DNA of 5,317 bases from Nitriliruptorales bacterium (GTDB lineage: Bacteria; Actinomycetota; Nitriliruptoria; Euzebyales; Egibacteraceae), in the NCBI GenBank assembly GCA_007126835.1, contig SLAO01000110.1, positions 1 to 5,317 on the forward strand. The letters run 5' to 3'. Numbering within the stretch: the first letter of the stretch is position 1; the number at the start of each line of letters is the position of its first letter. The position numbers and the translations under genes were made by a program. Positions 1-5,317 of the stretch are shown piece by piece. The notes below the pieces were generated by a model, which was not told the origin of the DNA, did no database searches, and was given only the letters and a program-made list of their open reading frames with translations.

Positions 1-116
1 CGCAGAGCCACCGCCAGGGGGATGACCGGGGCGATCGGTGAGGGCGCCGACCGCGGCTGGGCCTCGCCTGCGCAGCCGCCATCCCCTGAGGCGCCGGCGG
101 GCGACCCCGGCCTCAC
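1..116 (-). CDS. Unidentified protein, N-terminal part only (cut by left edge), possibly membrane-bound
   Basis: I do not recognise this gene. A GTG codon at 116-114 overlaps the DUF58 stop in a GTGA arrangement, the same 4-base overlap seen at the DUF4129/DUF4350 junction. The frame stays open for 38 codons to the window edge, and about 87% of its third positions are G or C, as expected of coding DNA here. The visible part is a Gly/Ala/Ser/Pro-rich, apparently disordered stretch of about 27 residues with one Cys (residue 15). It then turns hydrophobic (IAPVIPLAVAL, residues 28-38), which could begin a membrane segment or signal anchor. No clear Shine-Dalgarno is visible, so the start rests on coupling to DUF58. 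The N-terminus does not resemble the soluble start of SpoIIM proteins, which I recall following DUF58 in related operons. A second start, ATG at 82-80 in the DUF58 frame, gives an Arg-rich, unlikely protein. The position suggests the last or next member of the operon; its function is unknown. Confidence 0.55.
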   Translation of the reverse strand, partial: MRPGSPAGASGDGGCAGEAQPRSAPSPIAPVIPLAVAL

Positions 117-1510
117 AGCCGCCCGGTCGACTTGACGTCCAGATACGCGTCGGCGAGTGCGCCCGGCAACCGGGCCGGCACCTCGTCGATGACCGTGGCG
201 CCCAGCCCACGCAATCGCGCCGCAGCGCGCGCCCTGCCGTCGAGGGCCGCCAGCGCCGCCGCCTTGCGGTACGCGGCGTCGGCATCCTCGGGCGTGCCGT
301 GCGCCCACCGGTCGACCTCGGGGTCGCGCAGGCCGGCCACCACGACGAGGTGGTCGCGCAGGACCAGCGGCAGCGCGGGCAGCAGCGTCTCGGAGATCGG
401 CTCAGGCGACAGCTCGGTGATGACCACGAGCAGGGCCCGCCGCCGGAACCGGGTGAGGGTCTCGGCGAACGCACGGCGATAGTCGCTCTCGACCAGCACC
501 GGCTCGATGGGTGTCAGTGCCTCGCTGACCCGCGACAGCTGGCCCGGGCGCCCGCGCGGGGGCACGACCGCACGGACGTTGTCAGCGAACGCCACCAAGC
601 CGGTGGCGTCACCCAAGCCGGTGGCCACGACGGTCAGCGCGAGCACCGCGTCCATGCCGTGGTCGAGCCGGGGTACGGTCCAGGTCTCGTCGGCGTAGCC
701 GGCTCGAGCCCGACCACCCTCCAGAGCCACCTGCCCAGCCATCGTCCGGCCGCTGTCGAGCAGGGCCAACACCGTCTGGTTCCGCTCGGCCCGGTAGGTG
801 CGCACGATCGGCTTGCCCGCCCGCGCGGTCGCGCGCCAGTCGATGTGGCGGAACTCGTCATCGAGCTCGTACTCCCGCAGGCGGTCGAACTCGGTGCCTC
901 CACCGTGGCCCTGCGCCAGCCTGAGCCCGGCCTGGAGGACCTGGGCGCGCTCGACGCGCAGCTCCGCCTCCTGCCGGGACCGGAACCGGGGCAGCACCCG
1001 GATCGCGCCAGGCACGGCCACGTCACCCTGGCGAGCGGCCAGGCCCACGGGGCCCTCCACGCGCAACGTCACCCCGGCAAGCGAAAAGCGCCCGCGGCGG
1101 GACGGATGGATCCGAGTCGAGGCCGTCGCGCGGCCGCCGGGGGGCACGACCAGCCGAGCACGACGGTCATCGGCCCGCAGCGAGGGCGCCATCTGATCGG
1201 CGAGGCGGACCCGGAGCCGCCGTCGGCCGGGGTTGGCGACGTGCCACCGGACGGTGGTCTGCCCATCCAACGTCAGCGCGGCGGGCATGTCGCGCTCGAC
1301 CGTCAGCGTCCGCACCGCCGGAGCCAACGCGGCGTCGACGACGGCCACGGCCAGCAGCACACCGTTGACCAGAGCCAACGCGGCCCACAAGCCGGTGGGC
1401 AGGACCGCCGCCACTGGTGCGAGCACGACAGCGGCCGCACCCAGGCGCCACGTCGGCACCGGCAGCCACCCCACGGCACGGGCGACCGGGGAGGACGAGG
1501 AGCCGGCCAC
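113..1510 (-). CDS. DUF58 domain protein (vWA-like), membrane-anchored, MoxR partner
   Basis: About 465 residues, slightly longer than the roughly 400-450 I expect for actinobacterial DUF58 proteins. Two hydrophobic segments (about 21-38 and 40-62) anchor it in the membrane. A beta-rich region follows (about 65-175), with the usual SRRGRF...GP.GL motif near 137-157. The DUF58 signature lies at 206-240 (TEFDRLREYELDDEFRHIDW, then GKPIVRTYRAER) and leads into a vWA-like domain beginning VLALLDSGRTM at 247-257. DUF58 proteins are typically encoded beside MoxR ATPases and are thought to act with them as a chaperone pair; the substrate here is unknown. The metal-site motifs are degenerate: DSGRT in place of DxSxS, and TEL where classical vWA domains have TD. 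The start is uncertain. GTG at 1510 lies two bases after the MoxR stop. TTG at 1516 would overlap that stop as TTGA and add two residues. Neither has a convincing ribosome binding site, so I chose GTG as the commoner codon. Confidence 0.93.
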   Translation of the reverse strand: MAGSSSSPVARAVGWLPVPTWRLGAAAVVLAPVAAVLPTGLWAALALVNGVLLAVAVVDAALAPAVRTLTVERDMPAALTLDGQTTVRWHVANPGRRRLRVRLADQMAPSLRADDRRARLVVPPGGRATASTRIHPSRRGRFSLAGVTLRVEGPVGLAARQGDVAVPGAIRVLPRFRSRQEAELRVERAQVLQAGLRLAQGHGGGTEFDRLREYELDDEFRHIDWRATARAGKPIVRTYRAERNQTVLALLDSGRTMAGQVALEGGRARAGYADETWTVPRLDHGMDAVLALTVVATGLGDATGLVAFADNVRAVVPPRGRPGQLSRVSEALTPIEPVLVESDYRRAFAETLTRFRRRALLVVITELSPEPISETLLPALPLVLRDHLVVVAGLRDPEVDRWAHGTPEDADAAYRKAAALAALDGRARAAARLRGLGATVIDEVPARLPGALADAYLDVKSTGRL

Positions 1511-1512
1511 GG

Positions 1513-2472
1513 TCAACGTGGGACCGCGACGCTGTCTAGCAGGCCACGCAGCACGCCGTCGCTGGTGCCCCCCTCCAACTCGACCTCGGGCCTGAGCTGG
1601 AGTCGATGGCGCAGCGTGGGAAGGGCCACCGCCTTGACCTCGTCGGGGGTGACGAACGTGCGACCGGCCAGGAACGCCCACGCCTTCGCGGCGCGCAGGA
1701 GCATCGTGGCCCCCCTCGGGCTGACCCCCAGCACCACCGACGGGGACTCCCTGGTCGCCCGGACCAGATCGACGAGGTAGCCGATCACCCGCTCCTCGAC
1801 CTCGATGCCGTCCACCGCGCGCCGTGCGGCCAGCAGGTCTTCAGCGGTGGCCACGGCCTCGAGCCCGAGGGCGTCGAGGTCGTGGGGGTCCATCCCGTGA
1901 TGGTGGCGCGTGACCACGTCGCGCTCCTGAGCGACGTCGGGGTATCCCACGGTGAGCTTGAAGAGGAACCGATCGAGCTGCGCCTCGGGCAGCGGGTAGG
2001 TCCCCTCGTACTCGATGGGGTTCTGGGTCGCCACCACCCCGAACGGGTCGGGCAGGCGCCGGGCTGCACCTTCCACGGTGACTTGACGCTCCTCCATGGC
2101 CTCGAGCAGCGCCGCCTGGGTCTTGGGGGGCGTCCGGTTGATCTCGTCGGCGAGCAGCAGGTTGGTGAACACCGGGCCCTGCCGGAATTCGAACTCCGCG
2201 GTCTCCTGGAGGTACACGGTCTGGCCCGTGACGTCCGACGGCATCAGGTCCGGGGTGAACTGCACCCGAGCGTGCGCCAAGTCCAGTGCGCCCGCGACCG
2301 ATTTGACCAGCAACGTCTTGGCGGTCCCCGGCACCCCTTCCAGCAGGACGTGGCCCCGCACGAGCAGCGCGGCGATCAGGCCGGTGACGACGCCGTCTTG
2401 GCCGACGACCGCCTTGGCGATCTCGTCGCGCACGCGCGCGATCGGGGCGTGGGCAGCGGGCGGGTCAGACAC
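1513..2472 (-). CDS. MoxR-family AAA+ ATPase
   Basis: Complete at 319 residues, the normal size for MoxR. It is a cytosolic AAA+ ATPase predicted to form a ring and use ATP hydrolysis to remodel or mature protein complexes. Visible landmarks are Walker A GVPGTAKT at 46-53, the MoxR motif FTPDLMPSDVTG at 72-83, Walker B LLLADEINR at 105-113, sensor 1 in ATQNPIEYEGTYPLPEAQ (Asn151), LDRF at 166-169, and the lid-domain sensor 2 motif GVSPRGA near residue 250. All catalytic positions look intact, so it should be active. The start is GTG at 2472, fixed by a GAGGAG Shine-Dalgarno six bases upstream and by the usual distance from start to Walker A. An upstream in-frame ATG at 2541 would run far into the DUF4350 gene and add an unrelated basic peptide. 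It overlaps the DUF4350 gene by 8 bases and is followed at once by DUF58, its usual functional partner. I assign no gene symbol because paralogues (moxR, ravA-like, yeaC) are not separable by eye. Confidence 0.97.
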   Translation of the reverse strand: MSDPPAAHAPIARVRDEIAKAVVGQDGVVTGLIAALLVRGHVLLEGVPGTAKTLLVKSVAGALDLAHARVQFTPDLMPSDVTGQTVYLQETAEFEFRQGPVFTNLLLADEINRTPPKTQAALLEAMEERQVTVEGAARRLPDPFGVVATQNPIEYEGTYPLPEAQLDRFLFKLTVGYPDVAQERDVVTRHHHGMDPHDLDALGLEAVATAEDLLAARRAVDGIEVEERVIGYLVDLVRATRESPSVVLGVSPRGATMLLRAAKAWAFLAGRTFVTPDEVKAVALPTLRHRLQLRPEVELEGGTSDGVLRGLLDSVAVPR

Positions 2473-3688
2473 GGGTTGCTCCTCGCGTTGGATCGGGCGG
2501 GTCGGGGGGCACATCCGGCGTCGGAGTGTCGCGGGCGTCACGGCCGTTGCGGGCGTCGCCGGGCTCGGCGCCGTGAGCGCCCACGGCCGCGTGGGACAGC
2601 TCAGCGCGCAGGTCCTCGACAGCCCGCGCCAGCGTCACGAGGGCGTCGTCGTTGGTTGGCAGTGGGACCCGCAGCGCCGCGTCGACGAGGTCCGGGTCCG
2701 CGCCGGCCTCAACCGCCGACTGCGCCACGGATTCGGAGTCCGCGTCGGCTGGCAGCCCTGTCCGTCGTGCGACGTCGCGGCGCACGCCCTCCCGGATCGC
2801 CGTCCCAGCGTGGCCCGCGTCTGCGCGTGCGGCGTGCAGGCCGCCGAGGGCGAGCACGAGCTCCGAGCCCGGCAGTCGCACCGGCTGGTCCTCCACGACG
2901 GGTGCGCCGAGCCGGCGGGATCGCCACCACACCAGCAGCAGGCCGGCCACGGCGAGCTGGGCCGCCGCCGCCCACACCCAACCTGGCACGAGGGCCAGCG
3001 GATCCATGTCCCCCTCTCCGGGGGCGGTGACCTGGGGCGGCACGATGGCGACGACGTCGCCGGCGCCACCGGGTGCCAGCAGCGCCACGGCCAGCACGGC
3101 GTTGTCCACGTCGTCGAGCCCGTCGTTGGTGACCCAGCGCGGGCCGCCGGTGACCACCAGCGCTCCCTCGCCGCGGGGCTCGGCCACGAGCCACGATCCC
3201 GCCCCCCGTGAGAAGCAGCCGACCGCGTCGGTGCCCGGCTCGAAGAGGAAGTCGCTGCCAGGGCCGACGCGCTCGACGTCGGCGAGGGCGGCAAGGTCGC
3301 AGTCGCGGCTGATCGGCGTGGCGAACAGGCCCAGGTCTGCCGAGCCCACCGGCTCGGGGGCCAGGGGGCTGCCCGCGTCGACCACCACCAAGGTGGCGCC
3401 GCCGTCGGCTTGCCGCTCCAAGGCGTCACGCTGCTCATCGGCGAGGTTGTCGACGAGCAGCAGCACGCTGTCGGCGTCGTCGGGCGGCTCGCTGTCGACC
3501 ACCACCTCGGCGCCCAGCCGGTCCAAGACCTCGGTCAGCGCGCGAGTGCCGTCGCCCGCCGTCGAGTCGGGTGACAGGGGCAAGCCCTCCTCGGGTCCCG
3601 ACGCCGCCAACAAAGCCGCGAGCACCGCACCCGCGACCAGCAAGACAACCAGCGCCACCACGCGCAGGCGCGCCCGCAGGGTGCTCAC
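2465..3688 (-). CDS. DUF4350 domain membrane protein
   Basis: Complete at 407 residues. An N-terminal membrane segment (about 9-29) is followed by the DUF4350 opening motif (LSPDSTAGDGTRALTEVLDR, 38-57). A Rossmann-like extracytoplasmic region then runs to about residue 220, containing GGATLVVVDAGSPL (96-109), VVTGGPRWVTNDGLDD (178-193) and DNAVLAVALL (195-204). A second membrane segment (236-255) ends in a basic stop-transfer patch (RSRR). The tail of about 150 residues is probably cytoplasmic and ends in an Asp/Pro-rich disordered stretch. The topology is inferred from charge. Two cysteines in the outer domain, C130 and C158, could form a disulfide. The biochemical role of DUF4350 is unknown; the family recurs in MoxR/DUF58 operons and resembles the GldG/ABC-type periplasmic fold. 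The GTG start at 3688 overlaps the preceding stop as GTGA and has a GGGGAG ribosome binding site six bases upstream. The 3' end contains the MoxR ribosome binding site and start. Confidence 0.93.
   Translation of the reverse strand: MSTLRARLRVVALVVLLVAGAVLAALLAASGPEEGLPLSPDSTAGDGTRALTEVLDRLGAEVVVDSEPPDDADSVLLLVDNLADEQRDALERQADGGATLVVVDAGSPLAPEPVGSADLGLFATPISRDCDLAALADVERVGPGSDFLFEPGTDAVGCFSRGAGSWLVAEPRGEGALVVTGGPRWVTNDGLDDVDNAVLAVALLAPGGAGDVVAIVPPQVTAPGEGDMDPLALVPGWVWAAAAQLAVAGLLLVWWRSRRLGAPVVEDQPVRLPGSELVLALGGLHAARADAGHAGTAIREGVRRDVARRTGLPADADSESVAQSAVEAGADPDLVDAALRVPLPTNDDALVTLARAVEDLRAELSHAAVGAHGAEPGDARNGRDARDTPTPDVPPDPPDPTRGATRV
2479..2484 (-). promoter_or_regulatory. Ribosome binding site of the MoxR gene
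   Basis: GAGGAG on the minus strand, six bases before GTG 2472. It is the best Shine-Dalgarno in the window and decides the MoxR start over the longer in-frame ATG at 2541. It lies within the last codons of the DUF4350 gene, so MoxR may be initiated strongly and independently as well as by coupling. Confidence 0.8.
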
Positions 3689-4338
3689 GCCCCGCTCCCC
3701 GCACCGGTCAGCCGGCGCCCCTCGGCGGCCTTGGAAGCTTCGTCGATCGCTGTGGCCAGCTCGGCAGCGTCGTCGGCGGTGACGGGAAGGTCGGCGTACC
3801 AGGCCCGCTCGAACACCTCGCTGGCCCGGTCGAACGCCGGCGCCGCGGCTGGCGCGGACCGTGCCACCGCGCTGCGGTACTCACCGACGGTCCGTCCGGG
3901 CACCTCCTCAACGAGCCCTGCCGCAGCGAAGTCGGCAACCAGCGCACGGTAGCGGCATCGCACCGCGTCCCGGTGGCGCCCGGCGGCCTCAGCGGCGGCA
4001 GCGTCGGCGCGCCAGTCGTCACCGGTGCGGCCAGCCACCCCGACGAGCGGTTCGTCGACCGTGGGCGTGCGCCGCATGCGGCGCAGCCCCTGGACGGTCA
4101 ACAGGAGCAGCACGAGCGCCGCCATCACGATGACGACCATGCCGAGCATGCCGCCGGTTCCGGTGGCCTCCAGCAGTTCGAGGAAGCGACCGATCCCGTT
4201 GCGGACGAGCTCCCACAGCCGGTCGAGCAAGGTGGGCTGCAAGTCCTCGTACGCCTCCTGGGCCAGGACCTCGCGCACGGTGTCGCGTACGTCGCCGGCG
4301 TCAGGCTCCGGAACGGGCAGGTCAGGCAGCGTGACCAC
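3685..4338 (-). CDS. DUF4129 domain protein, single membrane span
   Basis: About 217 residues, the short actinobacterial form without the transglutaminase domain found fused to DUF4129 elsewhere. The order is a short acidic, probably extracytoplasmic N-terminus with an amphipathic helix (about 20-55), one strong membrane segment (64-84) with a basic flank (LRRMRR), and a cytoplasmic DUF4129 region (about 110-195). That region has the family pattern RYRALVADFAAAGLVEE, then PGRTVGEY, and finally FERAWYADLPVTADDA. Its function is unknown; the association with MoxR/DUF58 operons is well known and suggests a membrane component of that system. I placed the start at GTG 4338. This gives a 17-base overlap with the upstream membrane protein gene and an N-terminus (VVTLPDLPVPEPDAGDVRD) like other family members. 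No clear Shine-Dalgarno precedes it, so termination-reinitiation is likely. The in-frame ATG at 4449 would translate 37 residues read out of frame from the upstream gene. GTG at 4278 is a shorter alternative. Confidence 0.9.
   Translation of the reverse strand: MVTLPDLPVPEPDAGDVRDTVREVLAQEAYEDLQPTLLDRLWELVRNGIGRFLELLEATGTGGMLGMVVIVMAALVLLLLTVQGLRRMRRTPTVDEPLVGVAGRTGDDWRADAAAAEAAGRHRDAVRCRYRALVADFAAAGLVEEVPGRTVGEYRSAVARSAPAAAPAFDRASEVFERAWYADLPVTADDAAELATAIDEASKAAEGRRLTGAGSGA
3695..3700 (-). promoter_or_regulatory. Ribosome binding site of the DUF4350 gene
   Basis: GGGGAG on the minus strand, six bases before GTG 3688 and inside the Gly/Ser/Ala codons that end the DUF4129 gene. It supports the GTGA overlap start. 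Confidence 0.6.
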
Positions 4339-5317
4339 CCGGGGGGTCGTCGAGGGCCGCGGCCATGTGCTCGAGGTCGAGGGCCTCCGCGCGAACGCGC
4401 AGGTCGTAGTAGATGAGGGTGTGGGCGTTGGGCAGCAGCGGGGTGACAAGCACCGTGCCCACGATGGTGCCGAGGGTCGTCAGCACGAACGCGACCTGGC
4501 CCCCCACGAGCATGGCGGGGATCTGGAAAGGCCAGACGAACACGCTGGCGATCAGCGTGGAGATCAGCCACGTCAGCAACCCGACCCCGACCACGGGCCA
4601 GAAGCGGCGCCGCACGAGCGAGGCAGAGCGCCCGAGCGCGGAGAGCGGGCCGCGCTGCTCGATCACGATGGCGGGGGTGGCAACGAGGAACAGCACGATC
4701 AGGACGGCGCCTGCGACCACGGCCAGCAGCGTCAGCGTGATCCCCAGCAGGATGCCGATGACGGGCTCGGTCGCGGCACCAACCACGAACACAGCGATCA
4801 CCGGGACCAGCAGCGCAGCTGCGAGGCCTCCAACGGCCAGGTACACGAGGAAATTGGCGATGACCAGGGCGAAGTAGCGGCGGCCCGCGGTGCGCAGACC
4901 GTCAGCTGCCGAGACCGGCTGCCCCAGATGGGCACGGGCGGCCAGGACGGTGACCACCCCGGTGACGAACGGCGTCACGACCAGCGCGGCGACACCCTGC
5001 ACGCCGAACCCGGCGAAGATCTGGGCGCCGGGCGGGCCCTCGGCTGCCATGCCCTGGGCCACCGTGGGGTCGCCGAACATCTCCAGCAGCCCGGCGCCGG
5101 CGAACAAGTCGCGCTGCAACCAGCTGGTCACGAGGTTCAGCGGCACGAGGATGACCGCCACCGCCAGGAGGTACTGCCGCCAATGGCGCAAGAACAGCCG
5201 GAACATGCCATCGAGGACGTCGCCGACGTTGAGCGGGCGCAGGCGGGCCCAGCCCCCAGCATCGGACCCGCCACCAGGCGCCGCACCGGGTGGCGTTCCG
5301 CCTCCGCCTCCGCCTCC
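4322..5317 (-). CDS. Multi-pass membrane protein of the glycerophosphoryl diester phosphodiesterase membrane-domain type (5' end outside window)
   Basis: The last 331 codons of a polytopic membrane protein, without its N-terminus. The visible part opens with a Gly/Pro-rich linker including seven consecutive Gly at the edge, then the family motif RLRPLNVGDVLDG followed by MFRLFLRHW (26-46). About six hydrophobic segments follow, at 49-67, 104-127, 148-179, 186-213, 240-262 and 270-296. The motif IEQRGPLSALGRSASLVRRR (219-238) and the C-terminal YYDLRVRAEALDLE (303-316) are typical of these actinobacterial proteins. They are often labelled after the membrane domain of glycerophosphodiester phosphodiesterases but lack the catalytic domain, so no enzyme activity should be inferred. 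The Met codon at 5206 sits inside the conserved LDGMFRLF motif and is not the start. It is the first gene of the run visible here, and its 3' end overlaps the DUF4129 start. A role as membrane partner of the MoxR module is an inference from position only. Confidence 0.9.
   Translation of the reverse strand, partial: GGGGGGGTPPGAAPGGGSDAGGWARLRPLNVGDVLDGMFRLFLRHWRQYLLAVAVILVPLNLVTSWLQRDLFAGAGLLEMFGDPTVAQGMAAEGPPGAQIFAGFGVQGVAALVVTPFVTGVVTVLAARAHLGQPVSAADGLRTAGRRYFALVIANFLVYLAVGGLAAALLVPVIAVFVVGAATEPVIGILLGITLTLLAVVAGAVLIVLFLVATPAIVIEQRGPLSALGRSASLVRRRFWPVVGVGLLTWLISTLIASVFVWPFQIPAMLVGGQVAFVLTTLGTIVGTVLVTPLLPNAHTLIYYDLRVRAEALDLEHMAAALDDPPGGHAA
5297..5317 (-). repeat. GGAGGC hexanucleotide tandem repeat (3.5 copies, continuing past the edge)
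   Basis: On the plus strand TCCGCC is repeated three times and followed by TCC to the last base. It codes on the minus strand for alternating GGA and GGC glycine codons in the N-terminal linker of the membrane protein. Each unit encodes two Gly, so copy-number change would alter linker length without breaking the frame. GGA is otherwise a rare glycine codon in DNA of this kind, which favours repeat expansion over codon choice. Confidence 0.75.

Noticed and set aside
80..82. Alternative ATG start for the gene at the left edge
   Set aside because: It lies in the DUF58 frame after the stop and yields an Arg/Ser/Pro-rich peptide. The GTG frame at 116 has the operon's usual overlap and better coding character.
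1321..1384. Direct repeat of GAGCCAACGCGGC (copies at 1321-1333 and 1372-1384)
   Set aside because: Both copies encode Ala/Leu-rich parts of the DUF58 membrane segments in the same frame. The match is short and explained by similar codons in hydrophobic helices.
38..1780. Long plus-strand open frame (580 codons) opposite DUF58 and the end of MoxR
   Set aside because: The minus-strand frame has clear domain motifs. The plus-strand translation is Arg/Pro/Gly/His-rich, without recognisable motifs, as expected of the complement of GC-rich codons.
1606..3782. Other long plus-strand open frames opposite MoxR and DUF4350
   Set aside because: They overlap genes with intact catalytic or family motifs on the other strand, overlap each other, and have low-complexity compositions typical of antisense shadows.
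4339..4449. Extension of DUF4129 upstream to the in-frame ATG at 4449
   Set aside because: The added 37 residues are an out-of-frame reading of the conserved C-terminus of the membrane protein and have no family similarity.
4413..4877. Plus-strand open frame of 154 codons opposite the membrane protein gene
   Set aside because: It is Ser/Thr-rich because it complements hydrophobic codons of the membrane segments; there is no ribosome binding site or motif.
1..5317. RNA genes, CRISPR arrays, insertion sequences, terminators or promoters
   Set aside because: There is no intergenic space beyond two bases, and I saw no tRNA-like cloverleaf, spaced direct repeats, terminal inverted repeats or hairpin followed by a T-run on either strand.

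Overview
The window is GC-rich DNA (I estimate about 70% GC) with strongly GC-biased third codon positions, frequent GTG starts and tightly overlapping genes. This points to a high-GC actinomycete (Actinomycetota). I cannot place it further with confidence. No RNA gene, mobile element, CRISPR array or terminator is visible.

Everything I can support lies on the minus strand, as one run of six genes with no intergenic gap longer than two bases. In transcription order (right to left) they are: (1) a multi-pass membrane protein cut by the right edge, with a Gly-rich N-terminal region; (2) a single-pass DUF4129 protein; (3) a two-TM DUF4350 protein; (4) a MoxR-family AAA+ ATPase; (5) a DUF58 protein with a vWA-like domain; (6) the first 38 codons of an unidentified gene cut by the left edge. 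The junctions overlap by 17, 4 and 8 bases, then either a 2-base gap or a 4-base overlap, then a 4-base overlap. This suggests one co-transcribed, translationally coupled operon. Its promoter and terminator lie outside the window.

The arrangement is a version of the widespread MoxR-DUF58 (MoxR/vWA) module. The general idea for the family is that the cytosolic MoxR AAA+ ring works as a chaperone or remodelling ATPase with a vWA-like partner (here the membrane-anchored DUF58 protein). DUF4350 and DUF4129 would supply extracytoplasmic and membrane parts. The substrate in actinobacteria is not established and nothing here identifies it. The long plus-strand reading frames opposite these genes are antisense shadows of GC-rich coding DNA. 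I did not find a clearly new system. The points most worth a second look are the departures of DUF58 from the vWA metal-site motifs, the unknown sixth gene, and the hexanucleotide repeat coding for Gly at the right edge.
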